Assembly: GCA_002314945.1 (NCBI GenBank)
Contig: DCHV01000060.1
Span: forward strand, 1-37,267
Reading direction: 5' to 3'
DNA length: 37,267 nt
Source of the DNA: Prevotellaceae bacterium UBA1743
GTDB taxonomy: Bacteria > Bacteroidota > Bacteroidia > Bacteroidales > Bacteroidaceae
Shown: in pieces, positions 23,231 through 32,349 of the stretch
Numbering within the stretch: the first letter of the stretch is position 1
Layout: the number at the start of each line of letters is the position of its first letter
Notes under the pieces: model-generated
Told to the model about the DNA's origin: nothing
Seen by the model: the letters and a program-made list of their open reading frames with translations, nothing else
The model's database searches: none
Program-made: the position numbers and the translations under genes

Positions 23231-24313
23231 TTATTTTTCTACTCCAAACTTGTAGATGGTACGCTGGAGATACACTTCTCCAGGCTTGAGGATAACACTG
23301 GGGAAATATGGCCTGTTAGGGCTGTCGGGGAAATGTTGGGCCTCGAAGCAGAGGGCACTACGTTTTCCGAAAGTGGCACCCTTGGAACCAGGATAGCCAT
23401 CTGCCCAATTGTCGCTATAGAACTGGACGCCAGGCTCTGTAGTATAGACTTCCATTGTTCGGCCGGAATCAGGTTCGGTAATCTTTGCCGCAAAGGACAA
23501 CTCACCCGGTTCACGTTTGTTGAGCACATAGCAGTGGTCATAACCTGCACCATTCTTAATCTGCTCATTATCCGTCATATCTATCATGTCACCCACAGCA
23601 TGAGGGGTACGGAAATCAAAAGGTGTACCTTCTACCTTGAGAATCTCTCCGGTAGGAATGCTGTTCTCATCGATAGGAATATAGAAATCCGCATTTATCT
23701 GGCAGATATTATTCATGGCAGATGGAGTGGGGGATGCGATTCCCGCAAGGGAGAAGAAACCATGGCTCGTCATGTTCACGACTGTCTTTTTGTTGGTGAC
23801 ACCACGATAGTCGATGATTATTTCATTATCGTCCGACAACGTATAGCGAACCACCATGGATAACTCACCGGGAAAACCTTCCTCGTAATAGGGAGAGACA
23901 TAGCGCAAGACAAGTTCCTTATCGTTGATCTGTTCGGCTTCCCATACACGTGCATGGAACCCTGTGGGACCTCCGTGGAGATGATTTGGCCCGTTGTTGA
24001 TAGCCAAACTATATTCTTTACCGTTCATGGTAAAACGTCCCTTGCAAATACGATTACCATAACGTCCTATCAAGGTACTAAGGAAGGGTTCAGGACTATT
24101 GATGCAACTCTGGATATTGTCATGCCCCTGAATTACATTGGCCATCTGACCATTCTTGTCTGGGGTCATTATGGCAACAATAGCACCACCATAATTGGTG
24201 ATACATACTTCCATCCCATTCTCATTCGACAAAACAAACAAATCGGTCTGCTTGCCTTTTATGTCGGCTTGAAAATCTTCTCTTCTCAAACCTGAAATTA
24301 ATGCTTCATTCAT
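23231..24313 (-). CDS. galM: Aldose 1-epimerase (galactose mutarotase)
   Basis: Interconverts beta- and alpha-D-galactose so that galactokinase can act. I chose the ATG at 24311-24313 (MNEALISG, 360 residues); an upstream in-frame ATG at 24349 would overlap the promoter. Landmarks are NRICKGRF, NHLHGGPTGFHARVWE with one catalytic His, a second His in NMTSHGFFSLAG, and the catalytic Glu in ALCFEAQHFPDSPN. There is no signal peptide, so it is cytoplasmic. It heads the galactose operon behind a consensus promoter. No regulator gene is adjacent. Confidence 0.95.
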   Translation of the reverse strand: MNEALISGLRREDFQADIKGKQTDLFVLSNENGMEVCITNYGGAIVAIMTPDKNGQMANVIQGHDNIQSCINSPEPFLSTLIGRYGNRICKGRFTMNGKEYSLAINNGPNHLHGGPTGFHARVWEAEQINDKELVLRYVSPYYEEGFPGELSMVVRYTLSDDNEIIIDYRGVTNKKTVVNMTSHGFFSLAGIASPTPSAMNNICQINADFYIPIDENSIPTGEILKVEGTPFDFRTPHAVGDMIDMTDNEQIKNGAGYDHCYVLNKREPGELSFAAKITEPDSGRTMEVYTTEPGVQFYSDNWADGYPGSKGATFGKRSALCFEAQHFPDSPNRPYFPSVILKPGEVYLQRTIYKFGVEK

Positions 24314-24346
24314 CTTTTTTCTATTGAATTTTGAATGTTTCTTGCA

Positions 24347-24378
24347 CAAATTTAGACAAAAAATCTTTATTATTCAAA
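24347..24378 (-). promoter_or_regulatory. Promoter of the galactose operon
   Basis: On the minus strand TTTG (24375-24378), a 20-bp spacer and TAAATTTG (24347-24354) match the Bacteroidetes consensus. This gives a ~27-nt leader before the galM ATG at 24313 and supports that start over 24349. Confidence 0.7.
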
Positions 24379-24417
24379 TCCTATCAAAAAAAAGATGAAA
24401 CGAGAACAAAAAAAATG

Positions 24418-25710
24418 TTAAAGAATGCAAGTTAGAAGGTCTGAAACAACAAAACTGCTACCACCAACGAAGATAATATCGTCTTCTTGTGCTTTTTCCA
24501 AGGCTTCTGCGTAAGCTTTTTCCACATTAGGGTAACTTGTCCCTTTCAGTCCCTCATTTTTCGCCATCGTAGATAGTTCGTCAACTGGAATTGACCGTTT
24601 CACCGATGCTTGTGTGAAATAATATTTAGCCTCGCGAGGTAGAAGGGTAAGGACGGTATGTATGTCTTTGTCGCTAACCATACCTATTATAATATGTAAT
24701 ACCTGATGCGGAGTAGCAGCCAGTTGACGAACTATGTATTGTATGCCTCCAACATTGTGACCCGTATCGCATATTACACGGGGCTTATTACGGATTGTCT
24801 GCCACCTGCCCATCAAACCAGTAAGACGTGAGACGGACGAAAAGCCTATGCGAATGGCTTCATCGGATAAAGAATATCCACTTTTGCGAAGTTCTGATAG
24901 TGCGACAAGAATAGTGGAGGTGTTTTTTTCTTGACAATATCCGCCTAACTCTCCTTCCAAATTACCGAGGAGTGATGTAGAATACGAATAACCACCTGTA
25001 TCGTGACAGTTTGCGGATAGTACTGCATCAGACTCATCAGCAAATATGATGGGCGAATGCTGAGTCTTGGCTTTTTCAAGAAACACTTGTCTAACCTCTG
25101 GATTCCCACCTGTCTCACCAATGACAACAGGAATATCAGGTTTGATAATACCAGCTTTTTCGGCTGCTATCTTAGGTAAAGTATCTCCCAAGAATTGTAT
25201 ATGGTCGAAACTAATGTTTGTGATAATGCTAAGATCCGGCCGTATGATATTCGTACAATCAAGTCTGCCGCCTAATCCAACTTCTATCACAGCCACATCA
25301 ACCTTTTCTTCCTGAAAGTAAAGAAAAGCCAACGCGGTAGTAAGTTCGAAGAAGGATGGGTGTAACGGTTCAAAGAATTCTCGTTCTGTTTCGATAAATT
25401 GGATGACTCGCTGCTGAGGAATCATCTGTCCATTGATACGAATACGTTCTCTGAAATCAACCAGATGAGGACTGGTAAAGAGGCCAACCCTGTACCCTAC
25501 GGCCTGTAGGCAAGCAGCCAAGGTATGACTTACTGAACCTTTTCCATTGGTTCCTGCGACATGTATTGTCTGATAAGATTGATGAGGATGGCCAAAATGT
25601 GCATCCAAGGCCTTTGTGGTAGATAGACCTTCCTTGTATGCACCCGCCCCGATATTCTGAAATAACGGGGCGGAGGTGTACAGATATTCTGTTGCTTCTG
25701 AGAAGGTCAT
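24418..25710 (-). CDS. folC: Bifunctional folylpolyglutamate/dihydrofolate synthase
   Basis: ATP-dependent Mur-ligase-fold enzyme that adds glutamate to dihydropteroate and to folates. The 430-residue product has the P-loop VAGTNGKGSVSHTLA (about 52-66), GLFTSPHLVDFRERIRING, the metal-binding VDVAVIEVGLGGRLDCTNII, TNISFDHIQFLGDT and the C-domain CDTGHNVGG. Its ATG overlaps the dnaJ stop by ATGA, so it is translationally coupled as the last gene of grpE-dnaJ-folC. Confidence 0.96.
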   Translation of the reverse strand: MTFSEATEYLYTSAPLFQNIGAGAYKEGLSTTKALDAHFGHPHQSYQTIHVAGTNGKGSVSHTLAACLQAVGYRVGLFTSPHLVDFRERIRINGQMIPQQRVIQFIETEREFFEPLHPSFFELTTALAFLYFQEEKVDVAVIEVGLGGRLDCTNIIRPDLSIITNISFDHIQFLGDTLPKIAAEKAGIIKPDIPVVIGETGGNPEVRQVFLEKAKTQHSPIIFADESDAVLSANCHDTGGYSYSTSLLGNLEGELGGYCQEKNTSTILVALSELRKSGYSLSDEAIRIGFSSVSRLTGLMGRWQTIRNKPRVICDTGHNVGGIQYIVRQLAATPHQVLHIIIGMVSDKDIHTVLTLLPREAKYYFTQASVKRSIPVDELSTMAKNEGLKGTSYPNVEKAYAEALEKAQEDDIIFVGGSSFVVSDLLTCIL

Positions 25711-26861
25711 TCAAAAATCTTCTTGAATCGTTCGAAAAATGATTTTGTTTGCGACTTGCTGGGAACAAAGCTCTCGTTGTCCTTCATTTTCTCGAACATC
25801 TGTTTTTCCTCTTTGTTCAAAGTCTCAGGAATATACACGCTGATATTTACTATCAAATCGCCCGTACCATATCCATAACCACTTACCGCAGGAAGTCCCT
25901 TTCCACGCAAGCGAACCACTTTGCCGGGTTGAGTACCAGAATCTATCTTGATGCGGACTTTGCCGTCCAACGTAGGTATTTCAACAGCGCCTCCCAAAAC
26001 AGCTGTTGGTAAATCCAAAAGTAAGTTGTATATTAGGTTATTGTCCTGACGGAGAAGATCTTCGTGTTCCTCAACCTCGATATACACCTGTATATCGCCT
26101 GGTACTCCAGACATTTTTGCAGCATGACCTTTACCTTGGACGTTAAGAACCATACCATCAGCAACACCTGCAGGAATATGTATCTCAACTACCTCATCAC
26201 CATTGACAACACCTTCACCTCCACATTCGTGACACTTGTTCTTGATTACTTTGCCCGTTCCATTACAATTCATACATGGTTTCTGGGTCTGCATACGTCC
26301 GAACATAGTATTCACTACTTGAATTGTCTGTCCTTTACCACCACATACGGGACATTTTTCAGTATGACCATCCTCACTACCCGTTCCATGGCAATGTGGA
26401 CAGGTTATCTTTTTTTTCACCTTGAACTTTTTGGTAACACCCGTTGCCACTTCATTCAGGGTAAGTCGCACCTTCAGCCTCAAGTCACCACCACGATATT
26501 GTTGTCTTCCTGTTGATGATCCACCAAAACCGCCAAAACCTCCGAAGCCTCCTCGTCCACCGAATATGTCACCAAACATGCTAAAGATGTCATCCATATT
26601 CATACTGGAACCACCGAAGCCTCCAGCACTTCCATTCACTCCTTCATGTCCAAACTGGTCATAACGCTGACGTTTCTGAGGGTCGCGCAACACATCGTAT
26701 GCCTCAGCAGCCTCCTTGAATTTTTCTTCGGCTTCCTTATCACCCGGATTACGATCAGGATGATATTTGATAGCCATTTTTTTGTATGCGCTCTTTATCT
26801 CCGCATCCGAAGCTGTTTTGCTTACGCCTAACACTTCGTAATAATCTCTCTTGCTTGCCAT
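25707..26861 (-). CDS. dnaJ: Chaperone protein DnaJ
   Basis: Type I Hsp40 co-chaperone of DnaK, 384 residues. Domains in order: the J domain (1-70) with HPD in IKYHPDRNPGD, a Gly/Phe-rich linker (about 75-118, GGFGGFGGFGG), a zinc-binding domain with four CxxCxGxG repeats (CPHCHGTG, CPVCGGKG, CMNCNGTG, CHECGGEG), and the C-terminal substrate-binding domains. It follows grpE by 14 nt. dnaK is not in the window. Confidence 0.98.
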   Translation of the reverse strand: MASKRDYYEVLGVSKTASDAEIKSAYKKMAIKYHPDRNPGDKEAEEKFKEAAEAYDVLRDPQKRQRYDQFGHEGVNGSAGGFGGSSMNMDDIFSMFGDIFGGRGGFGGFGGFGGSSTGRQQYRGGDLRLKVRLTLNEVATGVTKKFKVKKKITCPHCHGTGSEDGHTEKCPVCGGKGQTIQVVNTMFGRMQTQKPCMNCNGTGKVIKNKCHECGGEGVVNGDEVVEIHIPAGVADGMVLNVQGKGHAAKMSGVPGDIQVYIEVEEHEDLLRQDNNLIYNLLLDLPTAVLGGAVEIPTLDGKVRIKIDSGTQPGKVVRLRGKGLPAVSGYGYGTGDLIVNISVYIPETLNKEEKQMFEKMKDNESFVPSKSQTKSFFERFKKIFE

Positions 26862-26875
26862 AGGGATTCGTTTTG

Positions 26876-27448
26876 TTAGAGTCCTACTACTACCTGTGCG
26901 TGACGAATCACTTTGTCGTTGAGCTTATATCCAGTGAGCGTACAATCCATTATTTTTCCTTTCAGTTCGGGAGCAGGAGCTGGTATTTGCGCTATTGCCT
27001 CATGAATATCAACGTCAAAATCTTTATTCTCTGTCTCTATCTTGGAAACTCCTTGTTTGGTTAGTATGTCACAGAATTTCTTATAGATAAGTTCCATACC
27101 TTCGAACATTGCTTGAACTTCTTCAGTCTTTGGGATATTCTTCAGGGCTCGTTCCATATCGTCGAGTACTGGAAGGATACTGATAATTGTTTTCTCTCCT
27201 CCATTGAGAATCAATTCGGTCTTTTCCTTTAATGTTCTTTTGCGGTAGTTGTCAAATTCTGCAATCTTTCTCAATAACTGATCATTCAACTCTTCAATTT
27301 GTTGATTTGCCTTATCGAGAAGTTCTTCCGTTGTTGGCTCTTCGACCTTTTCTTCTGATGGGTCGTTTATTTCGTTTTGTACCTGTTCTTCTGTAGCTTG
27401 AGTGGTATCTTGCATTACCTGCTCTTCCATCTTTTCTTCTTTACTCAT
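26876..27448 (-). CDS. grpE: Nucleotide exchange factor GrpE
   Basis: Exchanges ADP for ATP on DnaK. The 190-residue product has a disordered acidic N-terminus (~1-40), a long coiled-coil helix (TTEELLDKANQQIEELNDQLLRKIAEFDNYRKRT) and the C-terminal beta-wing ending in GYKLNDKVIRHAQVVVG. It opens the grpE-dnaJ-folC operon. No sigma-32 style or CIRCE element was seen upstream, and regulation is unclear. Confidence 0.97.
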   Translation of the reverse strand: MSKEEKMEEQVMQDTTQATEEQVQNEINDPSEEKVEEPTTEELLDKANQQIEELNDQLLRKIAEFDNYRKRTLKEKTELILNGGEKTIISILPVLDDMERALKNIPKTEEVQAMFEGMELIYKKFCDILTKQGVSKIETENKDFDVDIHEAIAQIPAPAPELKGKIMDCTLTGYKLNDKVIRHAQVVVGL

Positions 27449-27501
27449 AATTCTTTCCTCAATTTTAAGCCTCTGCTTAGCAAATATTATGCCAAAAGAT
27501 A

Positions 27502-29121
27502 TTATTCCTGATTATACAATTTAGCTTTCAACTCTTTTATGCTATCACTACTGATATAATCATCATAATCCATCAGTTTGTCTATGATACCATTGGGCGT
27601 CAATTCTATAATACGATTGGCAACTGTTTGTATAAACTCATGGTCGTGACTACTGAAGATGATATTACCCTTGAAGAGTTTCAAATTGTTGTTGAAAGCC
27701 TGAATACTCTCCAAATCCAGATGATTAGTAGGGGTATCGAGTATAAGACAGTTGGCATTCTTCAATTGCATACGAGCAATCATACAACGCATCTTTTCGC
27801 CTCCTGATAGTACATTTACTTTTTTTAGCACCTCTTCACCGCTAAAAAGCATACGTCCCAAAAAGCCCTTGAAATACACTTCATTACCTTCTCCATACTG
27901 ACCAAGCCAATCCACCAGGTTCATCTCGCTCTGGAAGAATGCAGTATTGTCAACGGGCAGATAAGCCGTGGTGATAGTAATACCCCAGTTATAGGTTCCG
28001 TTATCTGCCTCCCTGTTTCCGTTGATGATTTCGAAAAGAGCAGTCATGGCTCTGGGGTCATGACTCAGGAATACGGTCTTGTCTCCCTTTTCGATGGTAA
28101 AATTGACATTATCGAAGAGGACAGTTCCATCTTCAGTCGTAGCTTTCAAGTCATGAACCTCCAGAATCTGATTGCCTGGTTCACGTTCCATTTGGAAGAT
28201 GATGCCTGGATATTTACGAGTACTTGGTCGAATCTCTTCGATATTAAGCTTCTCCAACATCTTTTTACGACTGGTCGTCTGCTTACTTTTTGCCACATTG
28301 GCAGAGAATCGGCGAATAAACTCTTCCAGCTCCTTCTTTTTCTCCTCAGCCTTGGCTTTCTGATTCTGTGCCTGACGAAGTGCCAACTGACTACTCTGAT
28401 ACCAGAAGCTATAGTTTCCAGCAAACATAGTCACTTTTCCGAAGTCAATGTCAACGGTATGTGTACATACGCAATCCAGGAAATGTCGGTCGTGACTCAC
28501 GACAAGAACTGTATGTTCAAATTCGCTCAGGTATTGTTCCAACCATTCTACGGTATCAAGGTCAAGGTCATTGGTCGGCTCATCAAGCAACAGATTATCA
28601 GGATTGCCAAATAGTGCTTTTGCAAGCATAACACGTACTTTCTCATTACCCGATAATTCACCTACCAATTGGTAATGCTTGCTTTCTTTTATTCCCAAAC
28701 CTGACAAGAGGGCTGCGGCATCACTTTCGGCCGTATATCCTCCCATTTCGGAAAACTTATCCTCAAGTTCAGCTACGCGAATACCATCTTCGTCGCTGAA
28801 ATCAGCTTTACTGTAGAGGGCTTCACGTTCCTTCATTACCTCCCACATCGTGGTATGTCCCATGAGAACTGTATTCAGTACGGTCTCGGCATCGTATTTG
28901 AAATGGTCCTGACTCAATACACTCAAACGTTCTCCAGGTCCTAATTCCACAGAACCCTTTGTAGGTTCAAGCTCACCGCTTATGGCTTTGAGCAGGGTAG
29001 ATTTACCAGCACCATTTGCACCAATAATTCCATAAATGTTACCACTTGTGAACTTCATGTTCACATCCTTGTACAAAACTCTTTTGCCGAATTGTACGGC
29101 AATATTGGATAATGTTATCAT
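27502..29121 (-). CDS. ABC-F family ATPase (YbiT-like) with degenerate second nucleotide site
   Basis: Soluble tandem ABC protein of 539 residues that probably acts on the ribosome, as ABC-F proteins do. The first half is intact: Walker A GANGAGKST (34-42), signature LSGNEK (156-161), Walker B NLLLDEP (Glu181). The ABC-F linker (about 240-290) is rich in K and E. The second half has lost the P-loop (the equivalent region is SHDPRAMTALFEI, about 353-365) and has Thr463 where the catalytic Glu normally stands (LILDTPTNHLD), while its signature LSGGEK (439-444) is kept. One composite ATP site could therefore be active and the other not. I believe close Bacteroidetes relatives share this, so it is likely a subfamily trait. 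No membrane domain is encoded nearby. Confidence 0.93.
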   Translation of the reverse strand: MITLSNIAVQFGKRVLYKDVNMKFTSGNIYGIIGANGAGKSTLLKAISGELEPTKGSVELGPGERLSVLSQDHFKYDAETVLNTVLMGHTTMWEVMKEREALYSKADFSDEDGIRVAELEDKFSEMGGYTAESDAAALLSGLGIKESKHYQLVGELSGNEKVRVMLAKALFGNPDNLLLDEPTNDLDLDTVEWLEQYLSEFEHTVLVVSHDRHFLDCVCTHTVDIDFGKVTMFAGNYSFWYQSSQLALRQAQNQKAKAEEKKKELEEFIRRFSANVAKSKQTTSRKKMLEKLNIEEIRPSTRKYPGIIFQMEREPGNQILEVHDLKATTEDGTVLFDNVNFTIEKGDKTVFLSHDPRAMTALFEIINGNREADNGTYNWGITITTAYLPVDNTAFFQSEMNLVDWLGQYGEGNEVYFKGFLGRMLFSGEEVLKKVNVLSGGEKMRCMIARMQLKNANCLILDTPTNHLDLESIQAFNNNLKLFKGNIIFSSHDHEFIQTVANRIIELTPNGIIDKLMDYDDYISSDSIKELKAKLYNQE

Positions 29122-29164
29122 GTCGTATGTAATCTATTCTATGTATAGCGTTTATGTTGAGCCA

Positions 29165-30067
29165 TTAGCGGATCCTGATGATGTCACCAGGCTTAGCAGA
29201 GTAAGACAAGCCAAAACCATTCATCTTGTATAGGCTCTTCAGGTTGATACCGTACAATTGAGCAATATCGAAAAGACTCTGATTAGGTTCAACGATATGA
29301 ATCGGATTGTGCTTGAAATCCTTGCTGGCTTCACTTCTTTTCTTCTGTAGATATAGGATATCTCCTTGTGTGGGCGAATAACTCTTTCCTAAATCATTGT
29401 ATTTGTATAGTTTACGCAGACTTACACCCGTTTCTCGACTTATTGTAGCCATGTCGTCACCTAACTGCACAACAATAAAATAACGTTTGTTGTTCTTCCA
29501 TATCTGATGATTATTCCAGAAGGAATCTGAATTAGTTACACGAGTAGCCTTTAGTTTGCCAGTATCAAACTGGGAAAGGTTGTATCGTTCTATGATAGAA
29601 ATGAGGGATTCTGCATAAGTGGGACTTGTAGCATATCCGGCTTGTTTCAGGCCGTATGCCCAACCACGATAATCTGTAGGATTAAGTTGGAACAATCCCT
29701 GATACCTACGACCTTGCAAGAAGCGGGAATGGTCTTCGTAACTCTCAGCAGGACTATTGTACTTTCTGAATTTCTCATTCGGAGCATCATCGTTTCTGAG
29801 AATATAGGGTCCCGTCCATGTGCCGCCTACCTTAATGCCGAAATGATTGTTGGCACGAGTGGCAAGTGTACTACGACCTGCATTACTTTCCAATAGTCCT
29901 TGTGCAAGAGTGATACTGGCAGGAATGCGATATCTATGCATGTGTTCTACAGCCAGGTCCTTATATGTGTCAATATATATCCAATAGGCCTGTGTCTGAG
30001 TTTGAGATAGGCTTGTCAATGTCCAGCATAAAACTGAAAACAAGATAGTTATACGCTTGATGTTCAT
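29165..30067 (-). CDS. Exported glucosaminidase (GH73-like) with two LysM domains
   Basis: Cell-wall hydrolase of 300 residues. After a signal peptide (MNIKRITILFSVLCWTLTSLS) comes an FlgJ/GH73-type domain (about 35-165) with the catalytic Glu in ITLAQGLLESNAGRSTLA and the family elements NNHFGIK and YNSPAESYEDHSRFL. Two LysM-like repeats follow (about 195-240 YFIVVQLGDDMATISRETGVSLRKLYKYND; about 255-300 HIVEPNQSLFDIAQLYGINLKSLYKMNG), which bind peptidoglycan. It probably trims N-acetylglucosamine-containing glycan in the periplasm. It is separated from the ABC-F gene by 43 nt. Confidence 0.93.
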   Translation of the reverse strand: MNIKRITILFSVLCWTLTSLSQTQTQAYWIYIDTYKDLAVEHMHRYRIPASITLAQGLLESNAGRSTLATRANNHFGIKVGGTWTGPYILRNDDAPNEKFRKYNSPAESYEDHSRFLQGRRYQGLFQLNPTDYRGWAYGLKQAGYATSPTYAESLISIIERYNLSQFDTGKLKATRVTNSDSFWNNHQIWKNNKRYFIVVQLGDDMATISRETGVSLRKLYKYNDLGKSYSPTQGDILYLQKKRSEASKDFKHNPIHIVEPNQSLFDIAQLYGINLKSLYKMNGFGLSYSAKPGDIIRIR

Positions 30068-30086
30068 CTGTTTCTATTTTCGTCTG

Positions 30087-30118
30087 CAAAAGTACTGAAA
30101 ATCCGTCTAAAAACGAAA
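30087..30118 (-). promoter_or_regulatory. Promoter of the glucosaminidase gene
   Basis: On the minus strand TTTCG (30114-30118), a 19-bp spacer and TACTTTTG (30087-30094) are a near-consensus promoter. It gives a very short leader before the ATG at 30067. Confidence 0.5.
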
Positions 30119-30143
30119 CAAATAACTACAAAAAACAAAAAGT

Positions 30144-30173
30144 CCCATCAGATCTCATATAGGAACTGATGGG
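30144..30173 (-). terminator. Terminator after the Gfo/Idh/MocA gene
   Basis: CCCATCAG (30144-30151) and CTGATGGG (30166-30173) form an 8-bp stem. On the minus strand it is followed by ACTTTTTGTTTTTTG, a strong intrinsic terminator 30 nt past the stop. Confidence 0.85.
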
Positions 30174-30203
30174 TACTCTGTCGTATGTAATATGATACTT
30201 TTC

Positions 30204-31514
30204 TTAGATTTTGGGTAACTTCCAAGGTTCTCTGTATGTTTTGCACAGATACTGATCTGCCTCAGGATCGTGGAAACTCTTTCCGTCCCATGTCAATTTC
30301 TTTCCAGTTCTATAGGCAATATTACCCAGCTGAGAGAACTTGGCAATATGTGCGCCAATTTCTATACTTGCGTTACATGCACGATTGCGGCTCTTTATGC
30401 ACTCCAAGTGATTCTTTACATGAAGATTCAATCCACCGCCACCGTATGAAGGGTGATGTTCAATAGCCTCCATACGCTTGGTGCCACTTACATCTTCAGG
30501 GATAACTTCCCATCCTCCACGATCGACAACGAGAGTTCCGTTTTCTCCCACAAATGCTACACCATGTGTGCGACCGTACGCACCATCATTGATACCTATT
30601 GCATGATCCCACAATACCGTAAATCCACCAAATGTATATACTGTCTGCAAAAGGTCGGGTGTCTCGCAAGCATCATCGGGATACCCAAACTTACCTCCAG
30701 ATGCCATAATTGTCTGTGGGGCTGTTACGTTCATTCCATAGAGTGCATAGTCGAGCAGATGTACACCCCAATCAGTCATCAGACCGCCTGCATAATCCCA
30801 GAACCAACGGAAGGTAAAGTGAAAACGATTGCGGTTGAAAGGACGTTTTGGAGCAGGACCAAGCCACATGTCATAATCTACACCTGCAGGTACCTCCTCA
30901 TCGGGTAGCACAGGTATAGAAGGACACCATCCTTGGTATGAGAATACGCGTATGGTACGAATCTTACCTAATTTTCCGCTATGAACAAAATTGACTGCAT
31001 CCTGCCAATGTGGATCACTACGTTGCCACTGACCCACTTGCACTACACGATTGTACTTTTGTGCAGCACGTACCATGATGTTACACTCTTCTATGCTGTT
31101 ACCAAGGGGCTTCTCGCAATATACATCTTTTCCTGCTTCGCAGGCAGCAACCAACTGAAGGCAATGCCAATGATCGGGCGTACCTACAATTACCACATCG
31201 ACATCTTTATTGTCTATCAGTTTTCGCCAATCCTTATACAGAAATTGCACCTTCTTTCCTTGAATCTTTTCAGTTTCGGCAGCACGGCTATCCAATACTT
31301 CCTGATCGATGTCAGCCAAGGCGATACACTCCACTTCGGGGTTACCAAGGAACGCACTCAAATCTGAGAATCCCATTCCTTTACAACCAATCAGACCTAC
31401 TCGAATTTTGTCATTGGCGCCTACTTCTTTTCCTGCAGCCCGCATCAATATGGGGCTTGCATAAAGTCCTGCTCCCATTACAGAAGCTTTTGTGATGAAA
31501 TCTCTTCTTGTCAT
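30204..31514 (-). CDS. Gfo/Idh/MocA-family oxidoreductase with Tat-type leader
   Basis: NAD(P)-dependent sugar dehydrogenase-like protein of 436 residues. The N-terminus MTRRDFITKASVMGAGLYASP has an RR motif and hydrophobic stretch typical of a twin-arginine leader, implying export with bound cofactor. The Rossmann domain follows (VGLIGCKGMGFSDLSAF; ALADID), with DHWHCLQLVAACEAGKDVYCEKPLG holding the family EKP. The C-terminal domain has the long HFTFRWFWDYAGGLMTDWGVHLLDYAL segment seen in the Bacteroidetes exported subgroup (related to glycosidase GH109-like proteins). The substrate is unknown. It stands alone between a terminator and a divergent lipoprotein gene. A TAACTTTG -7 box lies at 31559-31566. 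Confidence 0.93.
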   Translation of the reverse strand: MTRRDFITKASVMGAGLYASPILMRAAGKEVGANDKIRVGLIGCKGMGFSDLSAFLGNPEVECIALADIDQEVLDSRAAETEKIQGKKVQFLYKDWRKLIDNKDVDVVIVGTPDHWHCLQLVAACEAGKDVYCEKPLGNSIEECNIMVRAAQKYNRVVQVGQWQRSDPHWQDAVNFVHSGKLGKIRTIRVFSYQGWCPSIPVLPDEEVPAGVDYDMWLGPAPKRPFNRNRFHFTFRWFWDYAGGLMTDWGVHLLDYALYGMNVTAPQTIMASGGKFGYPDDACETPDLLQTVYTFGGFTVLWDHAIGINDGAYGRTHGVAFVGENGTLVVDRGGWEVIPEDVSGTKRMEAIEHHPSYGGGGLNLHVKNHLECIKSRNRACNASIEIGAHIAKFSQLGNIAYRTGKKLTWDGKSFHDPEADQYLCKTYREPWKLPKI

Positions 31515-31671
31515 GTCTTTTTTTGTTTGTGTTTGGAAAATAATTATTTATTACCCCACAAAGTTAAAATTTAATTTTTGAATTTTGAAATATCTCTACA
31601 CAAAATTGTCGAAATGGGATTATTTATGCCCTTTTGTTTCGATTCTTCGTTATCTCGCTCTCAAATTGGTG

Positions 31672-31679
31672 TATATTTG
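31672..31679 (+). promoter_or_regulatory. -7 box of the small lipoprotein gene
   Basis: TATATTTG fits TAnnTTTG and lies 20 bp before the ATG at 31700. No clear -33 element was found. Confidence 0.4.
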
Positions 31680-31699
31680 CATAATAAATATGATAAATA

Positions 31700-32107
31700 A
31701 TGAAAAATATCGTTTTCTATTTAGTTATTGCTGTTTCTGTCATCAGTTTCACAGCTTGCAAGCGTGAAACTATCGAACAAAAAATGTATAGAGAAACTGC
31801 AGAATCAAGCAGGAAGAATTGTCCACAAGAGATGGATGCATATACTACCTTAGACAGTATGTCGTACGATATGAGCAGTCGCACAATGAATTATTTTTAT
31901 ACCGTACACGACGAGCTTGACAACGACACACTCTATTCGCAGGATGTAATAGATGATTTCAGTGACAAACTTCTGTCAAATATAAAGTCAAGCATCTCTC
32001 TGAAAGGATACAAAAAAGAGGGCATCGCCTTTCATTACCTTTATTACAGTAAGAGCAAGGGCGATGTCCTCTTGGAATATTCCTTTACGAAGGAAGACTA
32101 CGATTGA
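31700..32107 (+). CDS. Small lipoprotein, function unknown
   Basis: The product has 135 residues. The N-terminus MKNIVFYLVIAVSVISFTACKRE is a lipoprotein signal with lipobox FTAC, so the mature protein starts at Cys20 and is probably membrane-anchored in the envelope. The rest has an alternating helix and strand pattern (MNYFYTVHDELDNDTLYSQDVIDDFSDKLLSNIKSSISLKGYKKEGIAFHYLYYSKSKGDVLLEYSFTKEDYD) with no family I can name. It is transcribed opposite to its neighbours, and its 3' end overlaps the TSCPD gene by 10 nt. Confidence 0.75.
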   Translation: MKNIVFYLVIAVSVISFTACKRETIEQKMYRETAESSRKNCPQEMDAYTTLDSMSYDMSSRTMNYFYTVHDELDNDTLYSQDVIDDFSDKLLSNIKSSISLKGYKKEGIAFHYLYYSKSKGDVLLEYSFTKEDYD

Positions 32108-32343
32108 ATCAGCGACTTGAGTGCTTGAGCTAATTGGTCGGGGCATGAGGTTCGCTTCATGCCACAGGTGATACCTTCCAATTTGTTAATTACTTCGCGA
32201 GCAGGCATACCCACCACCAATTTGCTTATTCCTTGTAGGTTGCCTTGACAGCCACCTGTAAAATGGCATTTCGTGAGTATTCCATCTTCGTTTACTTCCA
32301 AGTCAATCAACTGACTGCAAGTTCCCGTAGTTTTATACAACAT
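32098..32343 (-). CDS. TSCPD domain protein (TIGR03905-like)
   Basis: Small protein of 81 residues containing the motif the family is named for (GMKRTSCPDQLAQALKSLI), with the conserved GGCQGNLQGISKLVVGM before it. TSCPD domains also occur at the C-terminus of some ribonucleotide reductases. In the stand-alone form the Cys residues (Cys9, Cys27, Cys34, Cys61, Cys68 region) suggest metal or thiol chemistry, but the function is unknown. It starts 6 nt after yebC and is probably co-transcribed with pheT and yebC. Its 3' end overlaps the convergent lipoprotein gene by 10 nt. Confidence 0.9.
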   Translation of the reverse strand: MLYKTTGTCSQLIDLEVNEDGILTKCHFTGGCQGNLQGISKLVVGMPAREVINKLEGITCGMKRTSCPDQLAQALKSLIQS

Positions 32344-32349
32344 TGTAGC

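Noticed and set aside
24314..24349. Longer start for galM
   Set aside because: It would begin on the -7 box and transcription start of a consensus promoter; the ATG at 24313 fits the family N-terminus.
29165..30067. Glucosaminidase as a phage lysis gene
   Set aside because: It has a signal peptide and LysM repeats, sits among housekeeping genes, and has no phage genes next to it.
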